Shown: one piece after another, positions 20,348 to 30,492 of the stretch
Layout of the letters: each line of letters opens with the position of its first letter
How positions within the stretch are numbered: position 1 is the stretch's first letter
NCBI GenBank assembly: GCA_023376005.1
Contig: CM042157.1
Location: 64,639,724-64,703,723 of the forward strand
From: Doryteuthis pealeii
Lineage: Eukaryota > Mollusca > Cephalopoda > Myopsida > Loliginidae
Direction: 5' to 3'
Length of the DNA: 64,000 nt
Notes under the pieces: model-generated
Told to the model about the DNA's origin: nothing
What the model saw: only the letters and a program-made list of their open reading frames with translations
Databases searched by the model: none
Program-made: the position numbers and the translations under genes

Positions 20348-20845
20348 CAAGGTTTCTCAAAGTGATCTACATAAACCCCCTGGGGTCTACACAACAACTC
20401 AGGGGGTCTGTAAGTATTTGGGGGTCTACAAGGAGTCTATGGAAACTACTAAACCTTCTTAATAATTAGAAGAAATTAATTCCACAAGAATCCTGGAGAA
20501 CATACGCATGTTGATATATTTTCAAAAGTTTAGGCCCAATATTTATCAAAAGTCATCAGCTTCACCCATCACATTAGGAAATATGCTTCCTTTTTAAGTT
20601 ATTAAGTTAGTATTAAATATTTGCAGCTCTTTTTTTTTTACATGTTATGCTTACTTTACTGTTTATTTTACGGTTATTTTTACAATTAACAGTTTTATAT
20701 AAACGTTTGTGCAGAATTCATTAATTACATAATTGGTTGCAACAAAACAACTGCAAGGTGGACTGGGGTATGTAAGGAGGGAGTCCATGATAGGTCAATC
20801 AAATTTTTGTATGGGTCTATGGACTTAAAAGTTTGAGAACCCCTG
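20348..20845. mobile_element. hAT-type MITE with 8-bp TSD
   Basis: A perfect 8-bp target duplication ATCTAGTA (20,340-20,347 and 20,846-20,853) flanks a 498-bp element. Its ends, CAAGGTTTCTCAAAGTG and the complement of CAGGGGTTCTCAAACTT, are imperfect inverted repeats of hAT style. No transposase. It sits in the LMAN1 F-G intron and is shared with block 2 (44,565-45,063), so it is older than the block split. Confidence 0.9.
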
Positions 20846-20894
20846 ATCTAGTAGTATTAGTCTTAAATTGTTTCTATAACATGTATATACTTAC

Positions 20895-21001
20895 TTGTAT
20901 ACAGTATATATAAAGAGGGCCATTATTTGCAAGGAGATTCCTATAAAGAATATTGTTGGAGATATACAGCTAAGAGTAGGGCAGCTGGCACCAAATGGTT
21001 G
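20895..21001 (-). CDS. LMAN1: LMAN1 exon F (cysteines, TM helix), block 1
   Basis: Encodes QPFGASCPTLSC, then a hydrophobic helix (ISPTIFFIGISLQIMALFIY), then TVYK. The paired cysteines just before the membrane correspond to those that disulfide-link LMAN1 oligomers in vertebrates, though they are closer together here. The helix is the single transmembrane anchor. Acceptor TTGTAG and donor GTAAGT (20,889-20,894) are canonical. The exon is 107 bp and ends two bases into a codon, matching exon G. Confidence 0.93.
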
Positions 21002-21029
21002 CTACAAGAAAAAAAGAAAACAATTACAT

Positions 21030-21240
21030 ATACATTAAACATATTAGAAAAAAAACCAAAAAAACAAACAAACAAGAAACAGTGATAAAAAAAAATAAAA
21101 AACAAAAAAAAACAGTGGTGCAAAAAAAAAAAAAAAAAAGTGGTGCAAAAAAAACCCAAAAAACAAAAACAAAACAAAACAGTGGTGCAAAAAAAAAAAC
21201 CCAAAAAAACCCCCAAAAAACAAAACTGGTGTAAAAATCT
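21030..21240. repeat. A/C-rich simple sequence with CAGTGGTGC units
   Basis: Irregular repeats of CAGTGGTGCAAAAAA in the intron upstream of exon F. The long F/K-rich frames here are low-complexity translations. Block 2 version at 45,225-45,450. Confidence 0.8.
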
Positions 21241-21696
21241 ATTTTTGAAAGATATTGTATGAGTGGGTGAGAGTTAAAAATCCAATGCCATAATGTATCA
21301 TAAGTAAGTAAAATCATCAAATTTATTAAAGGAGTAAAAAATAAATAAAACAATTTGAAATGGAAACTTAGTTCTGTCCATACATCTATTAATCATTAAT
21401 TAAATAATTATTTTTAATATATTGCACATAAATTTTACACAAAATCGTAGGTACAAAATAAAATTAAAAAGAAAAAAAAAAGAAAAGAAAAAAGCCAAGA
21501 GTAAAAAACAAATTTTAAAGTTGCTTACTCAAATTTTGAGTGTATATAACAAGGGGTTATTTTTATTCTATGTATTAATGATTTTGACTTTAAATTAAAT
21601 GCTCATTAATAGACTTATGAAATCATTGAGAATATTGTGATGTAGTTTTGGTTACAGACAGAAATATACCCAATCTCCATTATATCCATTAATAGA
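21240..21696 (-). mobile_element. Helitron fragment, 3' end lost
   Basis: On the minus strand it begins TCTATTAATGGATATAATGG and carries the CTGTAACC and GGAGATTGGG family motifs. The CTAG terminus is absent. Block 2 shares the part nearest exon F but diverges at about 45,672. Confidence 0.6.
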
Positions 21697-22545
21697 TAAT
21701 GGAAAGAATACACACACAATACATATATAATGTGAAAAAAAAAAAAATAACGGACTAGTCACAAAAACTGTAAGAAAAAAAGAAATAGAAACTAAATGAG
21801 TCAAGATAAACAATGAAAAAATGAAGAGAATTTAAAAGATTGGAAAATTGTACAAAGTTCTGTGTTTTTGTTAGGTTCCAGACCAAACGAAATCTAGAGT
21901 TACTCCCCTTGATCAATAGGTGTTTGATAGTAAACCGCCATGACACTTTTGGATTGGAGTTCGTGCTGGACGGACATACGCACAACACGTGTGAGCTAAT
22001 TAAGTCAATTTTAGGTTAGAAAATGCTTCTAACCTGTGTTAAATAAAAGCTTGTTAATTTCCAACAACCTGGTCTTGCATTTTCATTCAGTGTTCCATAA
22101 TTTATCTGTATGTAAAAACATAACAGATATATATTCCCATGTTTGGATAGGAGATGTCAATACATACGAATTCACATGTTGGCATTTATCCAACCCACTT
22201 GTCATGGGGAGGATGTAATACAAGGTTGCAAGTATGGGGAATTCAGCAAGGATCGAACTCACTTTTCACTAATAATGGATCTGTGATATTGTTAGGTCCA
22301 GACCTAATGAAATCTAGAGTTACTCCCCTTGATCAGTAGGGGTTCGATGGGAACCCAGAAGTGGGGTTTCCACCAAGACACTTTTGGATTGGGGTTTGTG
22401 ATGGATGGACATATGCACAATACGTATGAGCTAATTAAGTCACTTTTAGGTTAGAGGCATTTTCTACCCCGTGTTAAATAAAACTTTGTTAATTTCCAAC
22501 AACCTGGTCTTGCATTTTCATTCAGTGTTGTGTATTTTATTTGTA
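21697..22545 (+). repeat. ~240-bp direct repeats with LTR-like 3' ends
   Basis: 21,869-22,110 and 22,286-22,540 are diverged direct repeats starting TGTTAGGT and ending near AACCTGGTCTTGCATTTTCA, with AATAAA shortly before the end. A SINE body fragment lies between them (22,180-22,285). The sequence after each repeat is also shared, which favours a segmental duplication over a clean LTR pair. Block 2 has only the end of this unit, behind unrelated sequence (45,800-46,470). Confidence 0.5.
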
Positions 22546-23153
22546 CTAGCAAATATATGCACCCTCCGGATGCAAGTATTTAAGTTTTAATATAATAAAA
22601 TATCATGTTAAATTAGAAAGGCTAATGAAACTGAATAAGAATGCAGATAAAAAGATTTGAAACAGAGGGGGTATGATGGAAAAATAGAACAACTTTGAAA
22701 CTAACTCTTCCATCATTTTCCATTACTCCCGTCTTTCATTGCTAAATTTTCCTAATTTAACTATTTAGTTAAAATAGGAAGTAAAGAATAAAATTACAGT
22801 TATTTCTTCTTGTTAATGGATTTATCCACGGGATTTTTGCTCATTATTCAATAAGATAAAATCAAACAATTAGAAATCAATAATACTAAGCATATATTTA
22901 TTAAAATCAATTTTTTAAGATCAATATGCAAATTAGCCTTCTCATTCACACTGTAAACCACTATTTTAATTGTATGTTATTAGAATGTGGATATGGTCAA
23001 CAGTATTAAAGATGTAAAACAATTCTATTAATAATTGAGGTTTAAATAAAAAATAAAATCATGGAGATGTAAATAACTAAAGGAATTGTGACTTGTATAG
23101 TAATATAGTTTCGGTTACAGACAGACAAACCGACAATCTCTATTATAATAAGA
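22546..23153 (-). mobile_element. Helitron, present only in block 1
   Basis: On the minus strand it runs TCTTATTATAATAG...CTAG, with a GGGTGC hairpin before the terminus (imperfect in this copy). The 608-bp insertion sits exactly between A and T. Block 2 has the uninterrupted site at 46,537/46,538 (TTTGTA|TGTAAAAAC). Located in the LMAN1 E-F intron. Confidence 0.9.
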
Positions 23154-23294
23154 TGTAAAAACATAACAGATACATATTCACGTGTTTGGCTAGAGAATTT
23201 CAATGTTGTAGAGTTGGTGGATGGGTTGGGTAAATACATAACTTCTCTTCAGGTTATACAGTCAATGTATTTTTTAAGTGTTCTGTATTTTATC

Positions 23295-23617
23295 TACCAT
23301 ATTTGACGGGATATAGGACGCACTTTTTCCCAAAAAAATTTGGCTAAAAAAATTTCCCTGCATTTTATACATCATAGGTGAAGTTTGAGACCTCCCGTAG
23401 GCCTAGGCTAATCTTCTCTATGATGTTCACTAAACCAGTTTACGCTCAGTACTTTTACCCTAAACTGCCAAATTGCTTTTAAACAGCTATGTTTCTGCTT
23501 GTGTAATGCACAGCTAGACTGTTTTCAACAATATATGCTTAAATACACTAAAAATTTTTATTCCTGAATCTGACCTGCCAAAATGAGGGTGCGTCTTATA
23601 TGCCGTCAAATACAGTA
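23295..23617. mobile_element. MITE with ATTTGACGG termini
   Basis: Terminal inverted repeats of about 28 bp: left TACCATATTTGACGGGATAT, right the complement of TACTGTATTTGACGGCATAT, both continuing AGNACGCAC. Family uncertain; the termini are of a kind common in metazoan MITEs. Copy in block 2 at 46,679-47,001, adjacent to exon E in both. Confidence 0.75.
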
Positions 23618-23653
23618 TGTGTAAAAACATAAGTTTTGCGTATTAATATTTAC

Positions 23654-23807
23654 CTGTGGTCCTTTTAAAATATTTCCGGTGTCCTCTCGAACCTGCCTCA
23701 CATGATCCTTAACTTCATGAATGGCCATCTGCAGGTCCATATTTACTCCACCACTTCCGCCGCCTCCTATACGGTCAGCTTTTTCTTTTAATTGACCGAT
23801 TATTTCT
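23654..23807 (-). CDS. LMAN1: LMAN1 exon E (stalk), block 1
   Basis: Encodes EIIGQLKEKADR, a GGGGSGG linker, then MAIHEVKDHVRQVREDTGN and ILKGPQ. It corresponds to the last stalk segment of LMAN1 before the membrane-proximal cysteines (human ETTQHFIDIKEHL...VKRDIDNL region). Acceptor TTTTCAG and donor GTAAAT are canonical. The first base A completes the AAA codon left by exon D, and the exon ends in phase 0. 154 bp. The block 2 copy differs by one synonymous glycine codon. Confidence 0.92.
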
Positions 23808-23869
23808 CTGAAAATAAATAAGATAAATGAATAAAATCTATCCTATTTCCCCCACTTCTTGTGATGTGA

Positions 23870-25285
23870 CCAGCTGACTGATCGGAGTGAGCCTCTCTGA
23901 CTGCCCATCTAGCCTCAGTAAGGGCCAAAATGGAGCGTTGCTTGTCATGGACTGCTCAGTCACCAGGATTCCATCACAAGTTGCTACCCAGGGCCAACAA
24001 CAGGTGGCCCCACTGGAGGGATTTTACTCCTCTGCAGAGGTGCAGTCTGTGTATTCTATTGCTTCAGCCTACAGGGCGACGAAAAAATTTGGCAACCCGT
24101 GGTTTATACTATTGGCATGCATGTTTAAATTCCAGTCATTTCCACAATCCCAAGTAGTACAGTTTTCGGTAATCTGAACATTAGCTACATAAATGAGAGT
24201 AACTTCCCCTTGTTTGTTTCACTTTGAGGAAGCTGTGTGTTTTGGTTGGCCATTTTCATTTCACTGTAAATCTACACTGAAAATACGAATTTGTTCGAAT
24301 CAATACAACTGCATGTTTTAACTCGAAAATATTATAAAATGTGTTCTTAATAACAATTAAATTCATTTCAAATAATGCGTAAGCACAATTAAGAACACAT
24401 TTTATGATATTTTCATGTTAAAATTTCACAGAGCTCCAGAAATGGAATTTCACTATTAGATGCAGTTTAACATCATACCCAGGACACTAAGACCCTCAGG
24501 CACCGCCTTCTAGCACATATATGATAAAAAGAGTTGGGTGTTTGTCATAAGTGTAATAGGGTTGGGACAATCATATAGGTTCTAGGGCTAGATATGACCA
24601 GCTGAGTGATTGGAAGGGCCTCTCTGACCTCCCGCCTAGCCTAAGTAAAGTGTTGCCTGTCATGGACTGCTCAGCCACTAGGGTTCCTATCTTAAGCATC
24701 ACGGGTCACCATCCATGGCTAACAGGTGGCCCATTGAGGGGGGGGGGTTACCTCTCCACAGGTGCATTCAGAGGATTCTTCTGCTCCAGTCGACAGGGCG
24801 GGCAGCAGTGTGGGAAAACGAATGTGCAGTATACCATGTCATAGTTCTCTCAACCCTCCTGTACGGTGCGGAAGCCTGGACGATATACAAACCAAATGCC
24901 CATAGACTACAAGTCTATTACATGCGTCACCTGTGCAGTATATTAAATGTCAAGTGGTGGCAACATGTTTAAAACAGGACCATCCTGAAGAGAACTGGAC
25001 TCCCTGGTATGCACAAAATACTTGTCCAACGCAACCTGAGATAGGCTGGCCACTTAAACAGACTTGGGGATGACAGACTACCAAAGCAGATTTGTGTACT
25101 CTCAACTGAGAGAGGGATCACTTGAAATCGGTAGACCAAAACTCAGGTACAAAGACAACTTCAACAGAAACCTAAAGGACTTTAACATCCCCATAGGCAG
25201 CTGGCAAGACGCAACCAGAGACCGAATAAATTGGAGGAAAATGATTTGCATGGTGTCATCATCGGATACGATGGACAGCAAGTAA
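23870..25285 (+). pseudogene. LINE (non-LTR retrotransposon) remnants
   Basis: Two overlapping relics of one family lie here, with a foldback-related segment (24,290-24,425) and a GGCATATCAACC-family tail (24,425-24,640) between them. 24,835-25,285 encodes the region C-terminal to the reverse transcriptase: LLYGAEAWT, then LPKQI and RPKLRYKD. It is broken by in-frame stops near 24,973, 25,042 and 25,120 and by a frame change before RPKLRYKD. Such C-terminal blocks are typical of animal endonuclease-reverse transcriptase LINEs; I do not assign a clade. It sits in the LMAN1 D-E intron on the opposite strand. Confidence 0.8.
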
Positions 25286-25384
25286 TAATCATTGTTTTGA
25301 TGAAACTTAATTGTTTGATAAATATTGACAAAGTTTAATAAAATGTAATACAGGTTGGGGGGCAAAATAATCTTTGTTGTATTA

Positions 25385-25700
25385 ATTGCTTATGCGGATG
25401 GATTAGGTGGTACTATTTAACCAATACCTGAGAGGATAAGAAGGTTCATACATTTCCCAAGGGTATTAGTCCGGAAGTGAACGTTATAGTGTGACTGGAG
25501 TTTGAACTCGCTTACTATGATGTTGTAGTTCAGCACATTAGTCATTATATCATGGGGACTCCTCCTCCTTGTAGAAGAGCAGTAGTGATACTATTTAGCC
25601 CAGAGGGGGTTCATAATTTCCCCAAGGTTATTAGTTCAAAAGTGAATGCAATAGCGAGACAAGAGTTTGAACTCATGATGTCACAACTACAAAACTATCA
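25385..25700 (-). mobile_element. Two tandem tRNA-SINE ends
   Basis: Two successive segments each carry GGTACTATTTA-like body sequence and, on the minus strand, a box B-like GAGTTCAAACTC (near 25,500 and 25,670). They are partial copies of the same SINE family. Block 2: 47,826-48,135. Confidence 0.6.
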
Positions 25701-25859
25701 GATCATTTTTACCATATATGTATGTACTCAATGCATGAAGTATCATTGTTGGGTGGAAGGCCCAATGTTGTCTATTATATATTAAAGCTTAAATGTCGCC
25801 TGATAGCATGGCTTTTAAGTCAGTAAATTGAATAATGGCAAAATAAAAATCCATCTTAC

Positions 25860-25957
25860 TTGAGACTCTGCATTTGATTACGGATGTCATTCTGGTTGCC
25901 AAGAACCATATCCACTTCATGCCGTTTAATTGTTTCTGGAATTGCAATTGGCTGACC
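25860..25957 (-). CDS. LMAN1: LMAN1 exon D (stalk), block 1
   Basis: Encodes GQPIAIPETIKRHEVD and MVLGNQNDIRNQMQSLK. Aligns with the human segment GQITQQELDTVVKTQHEIL of the coiled-coil stalk. Acceptor TTATAG and donor GTAAG are canonical. 98 bp, starts in phase 0 and ends two bases into the lysine codon completed by exon E. Identical in block 2. Confidence 0.92.
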
Positions 25958-25960
25958 CTA

Positions 25961-26112
25961 TAAAAAAAAAAAAAAAAAAAAAAAAAGGGGGGATATGTCT
26001 GTCATTAAAAACAACAAAGTAGATGCATGTAAGAAAGACAGAAAAAATTTTTTTAAAAAGAATGAAAAAAGAGAAATGAAAAAAAAAAAAAAAAAAATGA
26101 AAAAAAAACCAG

Positions 26113-26144
<32 letters not shown>

Positions 26145-26330
26145 GAAGATGAAATGAAAGAAAAAAAGAAAATAATAGAAAAAAAAAAAAAACGAAGAAA
26201 AAAAAAAAAAAACGAAGATGAAATGAAAGAAAACGAAGATGAAATGAAAGAAAAAGAAAAAAATAGAAAAAAAAAAAAAAAAAGAAAAAGAAAATGAACA
26301 AAAAAAGAAAAAAAAAGAAAGAAAAGTTAA
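25961..26330 (+). repeat. Polypurine tract between exons C and D
   Basis: A run of A and G, including repeated GAAGATGAAATGAAAGAAAA words, filling most of the short C-D intron. On the LMAN1 sense strand it is a polypyrimidine tract of almost 300 bases. In block 2 the tract is about 570 bp and less patterned (48,412-48,980). Confidence 0.9.
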
Positions 26331-26383
26331 TTGACAAGGATTAGGATTAGGGTGAAAAAAACATTAAGAAAACTTGTCCGTAC

Positions 26384-26560
26384 CTGACCCTGACCCTGAA
26401 CCATGTGGACTCCCCCAGATGCAGAACTGAGTTTAGATAAAATTAGCTCTTGTCTGCCATGTAATTCATCCAAACGTCTATTTAATTCACGTAATGACTG
26501 GAACATATTATTCTGGCCTTCAAAGATCTGTTTCAATTCACGTTCTCCTTGGCTTTCAAA
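26384..26560 (-). CDS. LMAN1: LMAN1 exon C (coiled-coil), block 1
   Basis: 59 codons. It opens FESQGERELKQIFEGQN, which matches the human ESVGDRELRQVFEGQN almost residue for residue. It continues with a heptad-rich LRELNRRLDELHGRQELIL and ends VHMVQGQGQ. This is the most diagnostic exon for LMAN1. Canonical TTTCAG acceptor and GTACGG donor; both ends in phase 0. The block 2 copy lacks one base near the 3' end. Confidence 0.95.
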
Positions 26561-26818
26561 CTGAAAGGGACAAGTAAAAAAAGAAAAATATTATATCTGA
26601 TGAAATTTAAGACATGAAAAATTGTTATATTCACACTGTTTTGGCTTTCAAAATTAACATCAAAGATTATACAGGTGATATGGCTAATTACAGTAAATGA
26701 CCACATATACAGACCAATATGTTGACAGGTACCAAAGTAAAAGGTGTGTAGTAATACTATTCAGACCCTATGCATGTACTATACAAGTATGATTTTTCAG
26801 AGTATTGTAATGGTTTTC

Positions 26819-26863
<45 letters not shown>

Positions 26864-27243
26864 ATACATACATACACACACACATATATGTAAACACACT
26901 CATACATTTATATGTATACACATATAGTCATATACACAACACCCATGAACCTTCCCTCACATATATAAGAGCATTAAAAAAATAACCCACCTCATAGAGA
27001 TTCTTCACGGAACAAATGGACATGCTACTACTAACATCCTCGTCTACCCGGAATTTAATAGCATGTCAAACCCTCAAAAACACTTTAATTTTTATAGTTC
27101 TTCTATAATGCTCCCTTTCAAAAAATCTATAAATAATTTCTTCAAATAAGAAATTTTCTCCTGACGATGACCTAAGGTCGAAACTAGTTGAGAATAAACA
27201 ACATACAAGAAATATTCCTGACTGTCTTATTACTTTTTGTTCA

Positions 27244-27285
<42 letters not shown>
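26561..27285. other. LMAN1 B-C intron: (TA)n and hammerhead-type repeat
   Basis: (TA)n/(CA) sequence at 26,820-26,890. A dispersed repeat at about 26,985-27,235 ends with a hammerhead-like unit. (TA)n follows at about 27,247-27,283. Block 2 has unrelated sequence at the corresponding place (49,500-49,870). Confidence 0.55.
27156..27194 (+). ncRNA. Probable hammerhead ribozyme
   Basis: Stem I TTCTC (27,156-27,160) pairs perfectly with GAGAA (27,190-27,194). CTGACGA is at 27,161-27,167. Stem II GACC/GGTC has a TAA loop, with one extra T before it. GAAA is at 27,180-27,183, stem III is the loopless palindrome ACTAGT, and the triplet is GTT. The extra T at 27,168 is the only defect. Present only in block 1. 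Confidence 0.55.
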
Positions 27286-27286
<1 letters not shown>

Positions 27287-27378
27287 CTAGACTTAATAAA
27301 ATAAACATTGATACTAGCTCTAATGTTCTAAAATGCTTGTAACCATATTAATAATTACTACAATAAGAATAGTGATAA

Positions 27379-27551
27379 TCTTATTATACTGGAGATTGTG
27401 GGTTTGTCTGTCTGTAACCGTAACTATATTACTATACAAGTCACAATTCCCTTTGTTATTTATACCACATTCTCCATGATTTTATTTTTATTTAAACCTC
27501 AATTATTAATAAAATTGTTTTACATCATTAAGACTGTTGACCATATCTACA
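27379..27551 (+). mobile_element. Helitron 5' part
   Basis: Begins TCTTATTATACTGGAGATTG between A and T and follows the 62,226 element through ACTGTTGACCATATCTACA. It is then interrupted by the GC-rich element at 27,552. No CTAG end follows. Block 2 has a 119-bp internally deleted element at the same site (49,980-50,098). Confidence 0.7.
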
Positions 27552-27809
27552 GGTATTTGCCTCTCATCCCACTTATGAGGGCTTGACACCAGGACATTTT
27601 TATGTGGGCCCACCCACAAGCCGAAGCTCATGGGTGGTAGGTGGAAAAAATTGTGTCGATCCCGTCGGCATTCCCCCCTCAAGGGGGGCACCTCAGGCAC
27701 TGGGCAATGAACCAAGCCTTGCCTCTTTAAATCAAGGGGGCAGGTATTGCCTGGGGGGGATAGGCCCCTGGGATCAACGCTATTAACTTGTAAAGATCCA
27801 GGGCCGAAG
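27552..27809 (+). mobile_element. GC-rich dispersed element nested in Helitron
   Basis: Same family as 14,830 and 62,401 (CCTCAGGCACTGGGCAAT, CCCTGGGATC). It sits at the same internal position of the same Helitron subfamily as the 62,401 copy, so the composite probably moved as a unit. Confidence 0.65.
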
Positions 27810-28276
27810 ACTTCCAAAATTAGGTACGACTTCAATTAAGCACATATTCTCCCAAAAATTGTCGGCTAAAAAAAGCCATATCAAAAACACATTGTTTGTG
27901 TATTTACTTCTCATACTGTCGTGTAGAAAAAGTCACCATAAGAGGAATAATACCTAGAAAAATCTAAGAAAGTCCGGTTGGTGTAGGGGTTACGGTCCTC
28001 GCCTGTCAGCTTGACAATCAGGGTTCGAATCACGCACAAGGCGGTCTTCCTATCTATAGCTCTGCTGATGAGGCCTAATAGGCCGAAAAGTACATACAGA
28101 GATTGATTTTTCTCGATTTGTTTAGCCCTATATTTGAATAGGTATGCCCGCCTAATTAATTAATTAATTAACTTCCAAAATTAGGTACGACTTCAATTAA
28201 GCACATATTCTCCCAAAAATTGTCGGCTAAAAAAAGCCATATCAAAAACACATCATTTGTGTATTTACTTCTCATA
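27810..28276 (+). mobile_element. 106-bp direct repeats around a tRNA-SINE
   Basis: 27,810-27,915 and 28,171-28,276 are nearly identical direct repeats (ACTTCCAAAATTAGG...CTTCTCATA). Between them lies a tRNA-derived SINE (about 27,966-28,170). It has box A-like TTGGTGTAGGGGTTACGG, box B GGTTCGAATC, a hammerhead-like core and an (AATT)n tail. Found only in block 1. The repeats could be a segmental duplication or terminal repeats of a larger element. Confidence 0.65.
28060..28101 (+). ncRNA. Hammerhead-like core inside a SINE
   Basis: Stem I CTCTG (28,060-28,064) pairs with CAGAG (28,097-28,101). CTGATGA is at 28,065-28,071, stem II GGCC/GGCC has a TAATA loop, and GAAA is at 28,085-28,088. Stem III would be the palindrome-like AAGTACAT with one A-A mismatch per copy. 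The triplet is ATA ending at 28,096. Core, stem I and stem II are perfect; stem III is the weak part. Hammerheads in SINEs have a known precedent in schistosome SmalphaSINE. Confidence 0.55.
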
Positions 28277-28834
28277 TATATTAAAGTATATGTCAATGCT
28301 AAACATTTTTTTTTTTCAATATATATTAAACTAGTATCAGGATACTGTTATTACATGATATTGCATCTTCTGAAATATATTTCATTTTAAATATGGAAAA
28401 AAAAAAAAAAATAGAAAAAATCTTAGCATTCTATTGCTGTTAGTAGGGTTCTGTTTCAAAACTGTGATATAATTCATGTTCAAAATTATTAAAAAGAAAA
28501 AAAAAATATGTAAAATATGTATAAAAATAAAATAAAAATGAATTAATAAAAATAATGAAAGCTAACTAATCTACATAAAGTATCTTGTAACTTTTAACAT
28601 TAATTTGACAACAAAAAGAAAAAAAATGGGTCTTTGTTTAATAGTATCATAGTCAGTAATTATTTAAGATTCCACAATTTTTCTCAGGTTTTTTGCTCTG
28701 TATATTAACATTTTGGAGTCTTTGAAATTAAAATCGTGATTTATTTCCAAAATATGTTTGGTTAAAGTAGACATAAAATCATTATATACCACAGACACAC
28801 ACACACACACACACACATAATTATGCGAGTGTGA
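28277..28834. other. AT-rich LMAN1 intron; empty Helitron site
   Basis: AT-rich, no recognised element. The junction 28,569/28,570 is the unoccupied target of the Helitron found at 50,701-51,317 in block 2. (CA)n at about 28,796-28,817. Confidence 0.6.
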
Positions 28835-29127
28835 AAATGTATGATGAGAAGTTATTTTGGTTGTCTTAGAAGCATGGAAAAATATATGGTAAAGAGTAAA
28901 AAATAAAATTCAAAGTGATGAATATCATGTTCTTAATTCTTATTTCTCTTAATATTTCGGTTGCCTTCAACCATTTTTCAAAAGTTTTTGTAGACTGCTT
29001 GTGGAAAAATAAGGATTAAGAACACAATATTCATCTCTTTGAATATTGTTGTTTTTTTTTTTTTTTTTTTTTTACTCCTTCCCATATATTTTTCCATGCT
29101 TCTAAGACAACCAAAATAATTTCCCAA
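28835..29127. mobile_element. Foldback with vestigial hammerhead
   Basis: Arms carry GGTTGTCTTAGAAGCATGG and its complement, plus inner TCTTAAT repeats. On the minus strand near 28,955-28,990 a GGTT/AACC stem II is followed by GAAA, but the catalytic box has decayed to TTGAAAA. Block 2 copy at about 51,560-52,260 is split by a solo LTR. Confidence 0.65.
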
Positions 29128-29134
29128 CATCCAT

Positions 29135-29210
29135 CATATTTATTTATTTATCTTATAACCTAGTTACAAATTATTATTTATCTTATAACCTAGTTACAAA
29201 TTATTTTGAG
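29135..29210 (+). repeat. 30-bp VNTR, 2 copies
   Basis: Unit TATTTATCTTATAACCTAGT plus TACAAATTAT, present twice here and eight times in block 2 (52,262-52,510). Confidence 0.9.
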
Positions 29211-29219
29211 TTTGAATTT

Positions 29220-30225
29220 GAGTTTTGTTTAACGGCATAACAACCTCTGTGGGTCATTTAATGCCAAAAAGGTTATTGGGGATGTACCAGAACGATATAT
29301 ATATAGGCCAAAATATGCATAGGCCAAACTCAAGTTGTAGTAGTTGTCGTCGTTAGTTCAGGAACAACACACGCAGGTTATATAGTCACAAGAACCTGTT
29401 TATTTATTCCTAAGATCGTGGGTTATTTTTCAGAGAGAAGGAAAGAGAGAGATGGTCTGGTCAAATTACTCTATCTTCTAACATAGTATCATGTTCTGTA
29501 CTACAATGCGAAACTCATACGGGAGAACTGAGAAGGCCCAGTCTGCCTCCCATGACAGGTGGACGAAAAAGACCGATTTTCTCCTTCCCTTTCTCGTCCC
29601 GGTGTCACATCCATTTCCAGTCAAAACCAGGAACTTTCATTTTTGTCCCTAAATCCACTTCTGGGGGCATTGGCCGATCAGTTGAGTTCAAACTTTAACT
29701 TCTGTTCTTATTTCTTCTTCCCTTTCTCCAGAAATCCAACCACTATTTTATCTCTCAATTCCTGGATTCCATAATAATTACAGTACACATATTGTATGAA
29801 ATAGATATAGATAATAAAAAAATCTCATAAATATGTGCACCAAATGTGGACCAATATGTAACATCGTCAATTTACCATTACTGTAAACGTTGTTGGTATT
29901 ATATTATACCACATATGGGTTGTACATTATTGGTCCACAACGTGTACCAGCAATACTTTCCAAACTGATGCAATAAAGGGAATGTGATAATGTTAGAGAA
30001 GAGAAAATGCCTTTTGAGCAAACGTAAGCAACGTATTGTGTAAAACTTAGCGAATAATGTATATAGTTGCATGTTTTATAAGTATTTATGTGTGCATTTA
30101 ACGTTTGTGTTCTGTTGCCGATGGGGTCTCTGCTGTCACCTGATTGGCTACATTGATAAGAAAGGCGGTAAATTGAAGGGAGTGGAAAGGAAGAAGGCAA
30201 TTATAAAGAGATAGATAAATATGTG
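29220..30225. other. Unassigned intronic sequence
   Basis: Starts with a short GGCATAACAACC repeat head (29,230-29,275). The rest, to about 30,225, is well conserved in block 2 (52,540-53,500) but matches no family I recognise. The 71-codon frame at 29,559 is not preserved as the same protein in block 2. Confidence 0.45.
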
Positions 30226-30229
30226 TGTG

Positions 30230-30235
30230 TGTGTC

Positions 30236-30268
<33 letters not shown>

Positions 30269-30359
30269 GGGGGGAGAAGAAGAGACGGACAGAGTATGAA
30301 TGAAAGAGTTAGAAAGAAAGAGAATTGGGCACACACACATACACAGGAATATATCTGAG

Positions 30360-30416
<57 letters not shown>

Positions 30417-30492
30417 AGAGACAGACAGAGTATGAATGAAAGAGTTAGAAAGAAAGAATTGGGCACACACACATATATATAAGAATATATCT

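Noticed and set aside
29559..29774. 71-codon frame, with a related frame at 52,792
   Set aside because: Start, frame and ends differ between the two blocks and there are several indels. It lies on the strand opposite LMAN1 in an intron.
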